From positions 20,489-84,488 of the forward strand of contig CALAJT010000016.1 of the NCBI GenBank assembly GCA_937923145.1: a stretch of 64,000 nt of DNA, in the 5' to 3' direction. The position numbers and the translations under genes are program-made. The stretch is from an uncultured Rubritalea sp. (GTDB lineage Bacteria; Verrucomicrobiota; Verrucomicrobiia; Verrucomicrobiales; Akkermansiaceae). The notes below the pieces were generated by a model that ran no database searches, was not told the origin of the DNA, and was given only the letters and a program-made list of their open reading frames with translations. Numbering within the stretch: position 1 is the stretch's first letter; every line of letters starts with the position of its first letter. Positions 8,899-18,172 of this stretch are shown piece after piece.

Positions 8899-9112
8899 TT
8901 ACTTCTTTATGATACTATGATTAGTCGAATAAAAAATTCCATTCTGGAGAGACACTGTTTTCCCACTAGTGCCATCCCCTGTGAGCATAGGGACTGACCA
9001 AATTTGAACAGCCTTATCCATTACGTCCAGGATAGATTTAGCATTATCAGTAGTAGATGGTACTGCTGGGGCTTCCAGCTTGAGAGAATACAGATGTCAT
9101 ACTTAAAAGCAT
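8899..9112 (-). pseudogene. Decayed or frameshifted small exported-protein gene
   Basis: The 500-base gap between aroG and the polyketide synthase gene has no intact ORF. On the minus strand an ATG at 9112 opens a signal-peptide-like segment (MLLSMTSVFSQA). A second frame, offset by one base near 9075-9090, continues with LEAPAVPSTTDNAKSILDVM and ends TNHSIIKK-stop at 8899. Together they would make a protein of about 70 residues with a cleavable leader, so a single indel is a plausible explanation. No homologue is recognised. Upstream (about 9130-9320) only short broken frames are seen. Confidence 0.3.
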
Positions 9113-9324
9113 AGTCGTGATAGTTGATAACAGTAGTCAAGTATCCGTAGTAGTTCCATAATTAGCAGAACTCACAGGGCATAATAAAGTAAAATTAGTA
9201 TACATGAATAACAGTTACTAATACCTCAATTAAGAGATGAGAGCCAGCCATTAGCCCTAGGAAAACACCAGTAATCATCGCTATTAATGACAGAGCTTCT
9301 TCTTTCTCTATAGAGATATTACGG

Positions 9325-10371
9325 TCAGTAGCTTAGCTCACAACTATGGGCAGAAAAACCAGCTCCAAAACTACATATCCATAGCGAATTGATTTCTCCA
9401 ACTTTCATTTCTTCAAGACACATCTCTAGCGCGACCAAAACAGATGGGCTGCTAAGGTTACCATACTTTCGCATCACGGCTCTAGCGTAATCCATCTTTT
9501 CTGGAGGCAAAACTCGCTCCAGCTGCTCAATCACATCTCTACCGCCACCATGAGTGATCCAGCGTTGTGGGACATTTCGTGCTTTTTCATAAAGCTTCTT
9601 TACAGTCTCACCCGCTAACTCTGGCACACTCCTATGCAGTTGATTTCTGAGCTTTCCTTTAGCATTGGTAAATCGGATTTTCTCTCGCTCTTCGGGAATA
9701 TGTAACGACTCAAAATGCTCCGCCTTCCATCTTCTGCGTGAAGAATCATCAGAGGCAAAGTCATCGCCACACCAGAGAGCTGCCGCAGCTCCATCTCCGA
9801 ACAAGCATGTGCTAATCAATACACCAATATCATTCTCAACATAAAATGCGGCAGAACATATCTCTACAGCTACAGTTACAATCAAAGCTTCAGGGTTATC
9901 TGCTATATATCCCTTAGCACACCGCATCAAAGGAACTGCAGCTCCACAACCTAGACCTGTCATATCCTGATGGAATACATCCGCTCTCAGCCCCAGCTTC
10001 TCAGCTACATGACTGCTCACTCCTGGGCATAGATAACCAGTACATGAACAGAGAAAGAGCGCGTCTAAATCTTTAGCTTTTATACCTGCGTCATCTAGTG
10101 CTTTTTGAACAGCCTCAGCTGCCAACTCCGGAGCTTTCACCTCATAATATTCACTGAGGCCTTGGGCATCCATTTGCCACGCTTTCTCCAGATCATCTAG
10201 ACAGAAATGCCTACCATCGATCCCGCTATCACCGTTTAGAACCTTCTCTAACAGATTTCGCGATGATCCGCTAATCTCACTCCAGAACTTCGCACCTCGC
10301 ATCGCTGCCAGACATTCCGTCTGGGTGTAGTAATAAGGAGGGAATGCGGATTTCACTGTGAGTAGATTCAT
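9325..10371 (-). CDS. Type III polyketide synthase (chalcone/stilbene synthase family)
   Basis: 348-residue ketosynthase-fold enzyme that condenses an acyl-CoA starter with malonyl-CoA units. The catalytic triad is intact: Cys142 in TGLGCGAA, His274 in WITHGGGRDV and Asn305 in YGNLSSPSV. It is the last gene of a tight operon (methyltransferase, flavoprotein, PKS); its ATG overlaps the flavoprotein stop by 4 bases. A type III PKS with a methyltransferase and a flavoprotein hydroxylase is the same combination as the srsABC set of Streptomyces griseus, which makes alkylresorcinols and converts them to methoxyquinones. A phenolic lipid or quinone product is therefore inferred; resorcinol versus pyrone chemistry cannot be told. 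Confidence 0.92.
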   Translation of the reverse strand: MNLLTVKSAFPPYYYTQTECLAAMRGAKFWSEISGSSRNLLEKVLNGDSGIDGRHFCLDDLEKAWQMDAQGLSEYYEVKAPELAAEAVQKALDDAGIKAKDLDALFLCSCTGYLCPGVSSHVAEKLGLRADVFHQDMTGLGCGAAVPLMRCAKGYIADNPEALIVTVAVEICSAAFYVENDIGVLISTCLFGDGAAAALWCGDDFASDDSSRRRWKAEHFESLHIPEEREKIRFTNAKGKLRNQLHRSVPELAGETVKKLYEKARNVPQRWITHGGGRDVIEQLERVLPPEKMDYARAVMRKYGNLSSPSVLVALEMCLEEMKVGEINSLWICSFGAGFSAHSCELSY

Positions 10372-11459
10372 GGTGTTCTGAGTAGTTTGAATAAAAATTG
10401 AAATGAAGGAAATCCAGAGCTAGCTACTGACTTCAGCGCCATCTGACCCACTGGATGAAAAAATAAGGGATGCAACATCTTAGCTATTGTAGTGCGCTTA
10501 GTAAAAAACTTCTTCGCCGCTAAGCTATTATTTCTAACAGCCTCATACCAATCGCACTCTCCAATAGAAAATCTGCCTAGAGCTACGGCTGCTATCCTAC
10601 TAGACTCCAGAGCCATACTCATCCCATTACCTGTAAATGGAGGAATCAAATAAGCAGCATCTCCAATACAAAACGGGTGATCCACACTCTGTGCCCCAAG
10701 GTTAAAACCTGCGATAGCTGAAAATGAATCATCATCAAAATCATGTATTTTCAACCAGTCTAAAAAAGCAGTCATCCCACACGCTTCCGCGTAACTCATC
10801 AACATAGCGACCTTTTTGCTACTAGTTAATTTACCCCATCTCTGCATAGCCAAACTCGGAGTAATATCACTCTGTACTTCAAACAGTCCACAGCAATTCA
10901 CTCTATCATTCTCGATAGGACATAAGCCTAAATAGCCGTTCTTCTTACCTTTCTGACCACTATGCATAGCCAGTCCTCTAAGATCCTCAGCCTTCACATC
11001 CAGCGCATGAATTTTTAGCCCTATCCATGTATTATTAGACCTCGTGGCAGACTTATTCTTACCAGCAGCCCAAACCCATCCCTCCTGATTTGCATCGCTC
11101 AGTTTCACAGATACTTTCAACTCTAATTCACCACCTAGACTCACAAATTCCTCCGCCAATCTTTGATCTAACAGATAGCGAGAAATGCCTAAAGCCACAC
11201 TCGGCGTTTGTTCACTTAGCACACAGGCATCACCCATCCACCAACTCATTTGATCGTGACGTTCTGCATCTGCTAGAAATGAATCGATTCCTAAATATTC
11301 TAAAGTCTCCTCAGATACCCCTGCGATAAATTCTCCACAAACCCGATGCCTAGGATACCCCCCTGACTCTAACAGCCTCACAGGTATACCCTGCTTTCGC
11401 AGACAAACACCAAGACTTAGCCCAGCCAATCCTCCGCCAACTATCGTGATTTCTTTCAC
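10368..11459 (-). CDS. FAD-dependent oxidoreductase (geranylgeranyl reductase/monooxygenase-like)
   Basis: Flavoprotein with the dinucleotide motif ITIVGGGLAGLSLG at the very N-terminus, an HRVCGEFIAG segment typical of geranylgeranyl-reductase-like flavoproteins, and the second FAD motif FCIGDAAYLIPPFTGNGMSMALE. I prefer the GTG start at 11459 to the track ATG at 11519. The GTG puts VKEITIVGGG at the N-terminus, follows a GGGGGTAAGGA ribosome site, and overlaps the methyltransferase stop by exactly 4 bases, like the next junction. That gives 363 residues. It probably oxidises or hydroxylates the polyketide product of its operon; no experimental substrate can be inferred. Confidence 0.85.
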   Translation of the reverse strand: MKEITIVGGGLAGLSLGVCLRKQGIPVRLLESGGYPRHRVCGEFIAGVSEETLEYLGIDSFLADAERHDQMSWWMGDACVLSEQTPSVALGISRYLLDQRLAEEFVSLGGELELKVSVKLSDANQEGWVWAAGKNKSATRSNNTWIGLKIHALDVKAEDLRGLAMHSGQKGKKNGYLGLCPIENDRVNCCGLFEVQSDITPSLAMQRWGKLTSSKKVAMLMSYAEACGMTAFLDWLKIHDFDDDSFSAIAGFNLGAQSVDHPFCIGDAAYLIPPFTGNGMSMALESSRIAAVALGRFSIGECDWYEAVRNNSLAAKKFFTKRTTIAKMLHPLFFHPVGQMALKSVASSGFPSFQFLFKLLRTP

Positions 11460-12133
11460 TTCCTTACCCCCTTCAAACACAATCCACCCAGTAAACTCTT
11501 CTTCTCCTCGCAAACCCATTGATCACCCAGTAGGCTAGTCAACTCCCCCTCCACAAATCCCGCCTCGATACTGATCATCATATCATGCTTAGTCACATGA
11601 TTGATCAGCGGATAAATCAGCTTTCCTAGAAATTTAGCACCCTTTGATCGATAAGGCTCCGCTAGCAAAATGACACCAGCTCCACTTAACATCCCCAGTA
11701 AACTCTCTAACTCACCATCCTCAAAATGGTGTATAAATAAATTCGACACTACTGCTACAGATACATCAAATTCCAGCGATTTTTCTAAATGAAACACATC
11801 CTCCTGCATCCACTCTACCCCCACAGCTAGCCCCTCAGGTCTAGCGATCCTGTCCAGCGCAGTTACTTTCATATCAGGAAACGCGCACTTAATAGCTTCT
11901 GATAATCTCCCTTCACCTGCACCTATCTCAATACAATGTTTGATCCCCTCACACTCTCCGAGTTGCTTAACAATCCACCGCTCCCCGCCCATCATCGTAT
12001 TAATCAGCCTAAGATCTCTACGCGAGCGCACTGCAGCTGGATCATCAGTATCCATCTCATCCAGCCACTCATCTTGCACACTGCGGTTCATTAATGTCAG
12101 TAAACACCACCATTCATCATTGTCTAGTAGCAC
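11456..12133 (-). CDS. Class I SAM-dependent methyltransferase of the type III PKS operon
   Basis: Methyltransferase with SAM motif I IEIGAGEGRLSEAI and the post-I acidic residue in VTALDRI. The segment EWLDEMDTDDPAA..RDLRLINTMMGG resembles the N-termini of methyltransferases encoded beside type III PKS genes. The track start is a GTG at 12133 (225 residues); the ATG at 12091 (MNRSVQDEW, 211 residues) is a good alternative and neither has a clear ribosome site. It heads the operon, is divergent from thiC, and probably O- or C-methylates the phenolic polyketide. Confidence 0.82.
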   Translation of the reverse strand: MLLDNDEWWCLLTLMNRSVQDEWLDEMDTDDPAAVRSRRDLRLINTMMGGERWIVKQLGECEGIKHCIEIGAGEGRLSEAIKCAFPDMKVTALDRIARPEGLAVGVEWMQEDVFHLEKSLEFDVSVAVVSNLFIHHFEDGELESLLGMLSGAGVILLAEPYRSKGAKFLGKLIYPLINHVTKHDMMISIEAGFVEGELTSLLGDQWVCEEKKSLLGGLCLKGVRK

Positions 12134-12149
12134 TTAACTAAATCACACC

Positions 12150-12178
12150 TTGACTCAACCATACTGAGACTCTAGTTT
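12150..12178 (+). promoter_or_regulatory. Predicted sigma-70-type promoter of thiC
   Basis: TTGACT at 12150-12155 and TAGTTT at 12173-12178 are separated by 17 bases. Transcription would begin at about 12185, exactly where the TPP riboswitch starts. The -10 element is weak. Confidence 0.5.
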
Positions 12179-12184
12179 ACAGCC

Positions 12185-12278
12185 AACGACAGGGGTGCCA
12201 CCACCGTGGCTGAGATTCTAACTGAAATAAGAAAACTCTTCGAACCTGAATCGGCTAACACCGACGTAGGGAGTCGAA
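12185..12278 (+). promoter_or_regulatory. TPP riboswitch (THI element)
   Basis: The conserved TPP aptamer is easy to follow: ACAGGGGTGCC, GGCTGAGA, then TCGAACCTGAATCGGCTAACACCGACGTAGGGAGTCG. The closing P1 stem is CGAC (12187-12190) with GTCG (12273-12276). It binds thiamine pyrophosphate and controls thiC downstream. Confidence 0.95.
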
Positions 12279-12317
12279 TTTCCATAACTGGAAGCAATAG
12301 ATTTCTAATAAGAATCC

Positions 12318-12349
12318 ATGCCTGTCTCTACACAAGACAGGCATTTTTA
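12318..12349 (+). terminator. Attenuator terminator downstream of the TPP riboswitch
   Basis: A 10-bp perfect stem ATGCCTGTCT / AGACAGGCAT with a 7-base loop, followed by TTTTTAT. It lies between the aptamer and thiC, so thiC is probably controlled by transcription termination when TPP is bound. A flanking pair, GGAAGCAATA (about 12290-12299) and TATTGCTCC (about 12348-12356), can enclose or compete with this hairpin. Confidence 0.8.
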
Positions 12350-12369
12350 TTGCTCCAGACTTAACTTAA

Positions 12370-14523
<2,154 letters not shown>

Positions 14524-14550
14524 GTTTTAAACACAATCATTCAAGATCAG

Positions 14551-14584
14551 TAGGCTTCATGATTTTCCATGGAGCCTATTTTTT
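14551..14584 (+). terminator. Intrinsic terminator after thiC
   Basis: Stem TAGGCTTCATG / CATGGAGCCTA with one mismatch and loop ATTTTC, followed by TTTTTT, 27 bases after the thiC stop. Confidence 0.85.
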
Positions 14585-14709
14585 GTCTTTCTCTTGCTAG
14601 GTCGACCTTGGTCTCCAATTCAAAAATCCACGAGAACAGTTCGACAACCAACGTTATGTTAACACTGAATTGTCTTGAGACTCGCTAGAGTAATCAGCTA
14701 TAATGGGGA

Positions 14710-16108
14710 TGTCCCACAGATCGTTAAAACTCAGCTGTGGCTAATTGCGTGATTTTTATCATTTGTTAGGTGTTGTGCAAGGTTTAAGCTCCGCATTATC
14801 AGCTGGAGTGGAGTTCTCCGAGCGTAGCGAGGGGGACGTAACGGATGCTGATAATGCGCTCGCCAATGCCCCTAGATCCTTCGCATGTCGGATCTTGTTG
14901 AAGCCGCTTTCTGCCCACAACATTCCGCTTGCGCTCCAGCGACTGACCATATCGCGCTTGAGACTCCAGCGTTTGACGTTCCCGGTGGCTTCTCGCCAAT
15001 TTCTAAAAGCATTTTCGATACAATTGGTGCTTAAGAAAGTTACATTTAGCGTGCTGGGAACATCCAAACTATGTAGGGCTGTTAGATCCTCTTTTCTAGC
15101 TCTGAGTGCTATTGCAGCAGCCGCATTTCGCTCACTGAGGTAGTCTAACAGATCCATGAATGCTTCGTCTCCGGCAGCTTTCCCTTGGGCATCTCTCAGA
15201 CGGGTACAGTAGCTGTCAAATTCTGCTCGATCACGGGTGCGTAGCTTATCTCGTGTGTGACGTTGCATGTGGATCAGGCATTCTTGTTGCACCGCCTCTG
15301 GCCAATGCTTACTTACTGCTTTTTTGATCGCCGGGCTACCGTCTCGAACCACTAAAAGTCGACGTTTTGTTGATGAGTTTACCCCTCTCTTTTTGAGGCG
15401 GTTGATGAGTTCGCTGACCACCGTTGAGTTTTCAGAACTGCCTTCTTCAAAATCTAGCATCATCTTGTTTCCAGAGGCATCTATTCCCATCGCTACTAAT
15501 ACCCAGACTCACTCTGCTAGCCTTATTCCGTCAATCATGAGAGCTAGTATATTGTAATCTGTTAGAGATCTTGTGCGTAGTTCATTTAGTTGCTCAACGC
15601 TCTTTTCATACCACATTCTACTAGCTGCGCTCTTGCTCAATACCTTTGAATTTACGCGTGCAGCTCCTCGTTGTGACAGACCTTGCTCCATGTAGCCTAC
15701 TACTTCTTTGAAGATATTTCGTTGAGTGGAGGCTGCTTTATAAACTTCTAGCGAGACCTCACCATCTTCTGTTCTCACTCTGGGCCGCTTGATAGCCTCT
15801 TTTTTGCCGTCTAGATAGACGCTACCTTGTTCGCTGCCTGCTCGCTTGTATTCGCTCTCTGAAGGCTTGTATTTAGCTCCACAGAGTAGATTTACTTCTT
15901 GTTCCATCGTCTCGTATAGAGCCATTCTGACGCTTTGACGCAAGGTTTGCTGTAATAATTCGACAGCTTCAATATCTGAGGCTTGCGCCAGGACTTCTCT
16001 TAGGTTAATTTCATTCATGGTTGTTGGTTGGTTATGTTTTGTTTCAAAGCCATGCTAACGCATGGTAAAACAATTAACCAACAGCCTATTTTAACGACTC
16101 AGGGGACA
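14710..16108 (-). mobile_element. IS256-family insertion sequence with matching terminal repeats
   Basis: The ends are imperfect inverted repeats. The left end is TGTCCCACAGATCGTTAAAA.. from 14710 and the right end, read from the other strand, is TGTCCCCTGAGTCGTTAAAA.. from 16108; both then share a GCTGT..TAATTG block. The single transposase gene runs on the minus strand between them. The element is about 1.4 kb, normal for IS256. The flanking nine bases do not match (taatgggga versus cttccgaaa), so no target duplication was found. Confidence 0.85.
14759..16018 (-). pseudogene. IS256 (Mutator-type) transposase interrupted by an in-frame TGA
   Basis: The track shows two ORFs (15509-16018, 169 residues; 14759-15490, 243 residues), but they share one frame and are separated by a single TGA at 15509-15511, between IDGIRLAE and VWVLVAMGIDASG. 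Reading through gives 419 residues, the normal length. The DDE residues are in place: Asp in ALMIDGI (first half), Asp in VVRDGSPAIKKAV and Glu in CIENAFRNWREATGN (second half). A nonsense mutation is the simplest reading, leaving no active single polypeptide unless readthrough occurs. The rest of the frame is intact, so the mutation is probably recent. Confidence 0.85.
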
Positions 16109-16110
16109 CT

Positions 16111-16221
16111 TCCGAAAACTTCTATCAAGAGCTCAAACATATCAAAAAATATGAGAACAATCACAATCTATTCAAAGCAATGATTTTCTTAGCCTCGATT
16201 CTTATATACATTAGGCAATAA
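16111..16221 (+). pseudogene. C-terminal scrap of another transposase (IS5-like, tentative)
   Basis: Directly beyond the right end of the IS256 element, an open frame reads SENFYQELKHIKKYENNHNL, then FKAMIFLASILIYIRQ and a stop. This looks like the last 35 or so residues of an IS4/IS5-type transposase (AMIFLASILIYIRQ ending). No start or upstream half is present, and nothing matching is seen left of the IS256 element, so it is a remnant left by deletion or by the IS insertion. Confidence 0.35.
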
Positions 16222-16264
16222 TTAGCAAACATACGGTAGCTTAATCGCTCTGAGCTACTCAGTC

Positions 16265-16513
16265 CTAACCTCCATTTTTAGTCCTAATCATGTCATAAAC
16301 TGTGAGAAGGAGGAGCAATAATGTGTAGAGAGTGACTGCCCCCCAAAAGATACCAAATCTTGCCACACTAGCATCCAACCAGCCATCAATCACCCATGTT
16401 CCTATGACGATTGATACTAATAAAAGCACCAATACCCCTGCCATTACCTTTCTTCGCAGTATACTGTTACGCAACACCTTGCGACCTTGTTCTAGAGGAG
16501 CATATTCATTCAT
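16265..16513 (-). CDS. Small two-helix membrane protein coupled to menD
   Basis: 82 residues. Two hydrophobic segments at about 24-42 (MAGVLVLLLVSIVIGTWVI) and 53-73 (FGIFWGAVTLYTLLLLLLTVY) with basic flanks predict a double-spanning membrane protein. The start overlaps the menD stop by 4 bases (ATGA), so it is translated with menD. No known family is recognised; linkage suggests a role near menaquinone synthesis but that is inference. Confidence 0.6.
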   Translation of the reverse strand: MNEYAPLEQGRKVLRNSILRRKVMAGVLVLLLVSIVIGTWVIDGWLDASVARFGIFWGAVTLYTLLLLLLTVYDMIRTKNGG

Positions 16514-18084
16514 GATAATTTCCTATACGCTTCCCAAAAAGCATTTGTTTGTTTCTCGCTAGGTACTAATTCTACTACTAATGGAACGGGACCTCCTTCG
16601 ATCTCTAGCTCATCTGCATCCTCCACTCGGAGGTAATCCCAGCCCCACATCATCGCCCATGATTCGAAACTAAATGCATGTTCGTTAGTTATTATAGCAC
16701 TTTTTTCTGGAGCCATATTCTGCACCCTTGGCAGACGATCGAAGATTCTCCCACCACCATTATTCATCACTACTATGACACGTCCTTCTGCATCGCAATC
16801 ATGGAGTAAAGTCGGCGCTGAAAGATCATAGAGAGTGGTTAAATCACCTATTAGAATCCATGCATCATCGATCCCGTGTGTCCAACCTGCCCAAGTCGCT
16901 AACTGACCATCGATTCCATTTGCACCGCGGTTCGCACGGACGACTTCGATAGGATTATCTCTCTGGGCAAATTCTCCCCACTCACGGATCGGCAGGCTAT
17001 TTCCTAAATATAGGCTCTCCCCAGTGTATGCGTAGATCGATAGTAAGCGTACCATCGCAGGCTCACTATCAGGATAGGCTTCTAACAGTTCGCTAAGCTG
17101 ACTAGCTCGTCTGCCGTTGCCATTTAAAATATCTAATACATCACCAACTTCATCAAATTCACTAGCTGCTGCTCCGCGTAAGATTCTGCCTATGTCACCA
17201 TGGATCACTTGACTCTCGCGAGCTAATCCGCTGAATCCGGTGCGAGTCATACTCAGCACTTCTACGTCTTTTAAATTTTCTAAATCTCTCCAATATCTAC
17301 CTACAGGCACATCTCCGATTCTTAAGATCTTGCCGGGTTTGCTCTCTAACAGAACTTTATCAGGATTTACTATGCACAGAGAGCCTAACAGTTCTCGTAA
17401 GCCAGAAGTAGCATCTGCGACTACTGGTGCTTTGATCTTCTGGAGGAAATGTAACACATCTCCCCTGTCCTCAGGCTCTAGTCCTCCCACCATTACCACG
17501 ACGCCTTGCCAGACATCATCGAAGAATCGCACGAAGGGAGAGACATCAAGTTTTAGACGCTCAGGCTTCCATGCTGCTATCGCTACTTGCTTGAACTTTT
17601 CATCTGTTAGATCTTCACCTAGACAGACATTGAGATGCCATGGTTTTCTGCCACTCCAGCTTAAGAAAAGATCATCGGCAGACTCCTGAACATCATCGCA
17701 GCCTTCCACATAACTCCCAAGTATCCCGACCTGTTCAATAGCCTGAGGTGCTCCGCTACCACGAAACTCAACTGGACGATCCGCACTGATGATCACTAAT
17801 GGACGTGACTGATAGAAGCTTTCTATAGTAGCAGGTAAAAGCTCTGCAACTGCCGTCCCCGATGTAGTAATAACAGCGCATGGTTCACGTGAGTCCATCA
17901 TTCTACCAAGCGCAAAGAATCCTGCCGCTCGCTCTTCAAAGTGAGACCAGAGCACCACTTCCTCATGCAGAGTCAGAGCGTTGATCAGTGCTAAATTTCT
18001 AGCTCCAGAGCACACTACAAATTCTCTGATACCACGTGCTAGGCACGAATTGATCACTTTTCCTGCTATATCATGTTCAGTCAC
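16510..18084 (-). CDS. menD: 2-succinyl-5-enolpyruvyl-6-hydroxy-3-cyclohexene-1-carboxylate synthase (MenD)
   Basis: ThDP-dependent enzyme of menaquinone biosynthesis that adds 2-oxoglutarate to isochorismate. The 524-residue protein shows the ThDP-binding glutamate region WSHFEERAAGFFALG, ITTSGTAVAELLPATIES, the MenD signature PLVIISADRPVEFRGSGAPQAIEQ and a C-terminal ThDP/Mg domain with WILIGDLTTLYDLSA and VIVVMNNGGGRIFDRLP. The N-terminal VVCSGARNLALINAL is a variant of the usual SPGSRNAPL. It starts a two-gene unit with the small membrane protein. The presence of menD means the organism uses the classical menaquinone route. Confidence 0.93.
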   Translation of the reverse strand: MTEHDIAGKVINSCLARGIREFVVCSGARNLALINALTLHEEVVLWSHFEERAAGFFALGRMMDSREPCAVITTSGTAVAELLPATIESFYQSRPLVIISADRPVEFRGSGAPQAIEQVGILGSYVEGCDDVQESADDLFLSWSGRKPWHLNVCLGEDLTDEKFKQVAIAAWKPERLKLDVSPFVRFFDDVWQGVVVMVGGLEPEDRGDVLHFLQKIKAPVVADATSGLRELLGSLCIVNPDKVLLESKPGKILRIGDVPVGRYWRDLENLKDVEVLSMTRTGFSGLARESQVIHGDIGRILRGAAASEFDEVGDVLDILNGNGRRASQLSELLEAYPDSEPAMVRLLSIYAYTGESLYLGNSLPIREWGEFAQRDNPIEVVRANRGANGIDGQLATWAGWTHGIDDAWILIGDLTTLYDLSAPTLLHDCDAEGRVIVVMNNGGGRIFDRLPRVQNMAPEKSAIITNEHAFSFESWAMMWGWDYLRVEDADELEIEGGPVPLVVELVPSEKQTNAFWEAYRKLS

Positions 18085-18172
18085 ACAGAAGATCTACAAC
18101 AGAGAGGCTAAGCTGACAAGAATTCACAAATAAAATATCGTTCTATTCAAAAACGTAGTTTAGCCTGAAAGT

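Noticed and set aside
15509-15511. TGA in the transposase as a selenocysteine codon
   Set aside because: No SECIS-like hairpin was identified right after it, and IS256 transposases have no known selenocysteine site; a nonsense mutation is simpler.
14745-15557. Plus-strand ORFs opposite the transposase (14745-15143, 15267-15557)
   Set aside because: Antisense shadows of the IS256 transposase.
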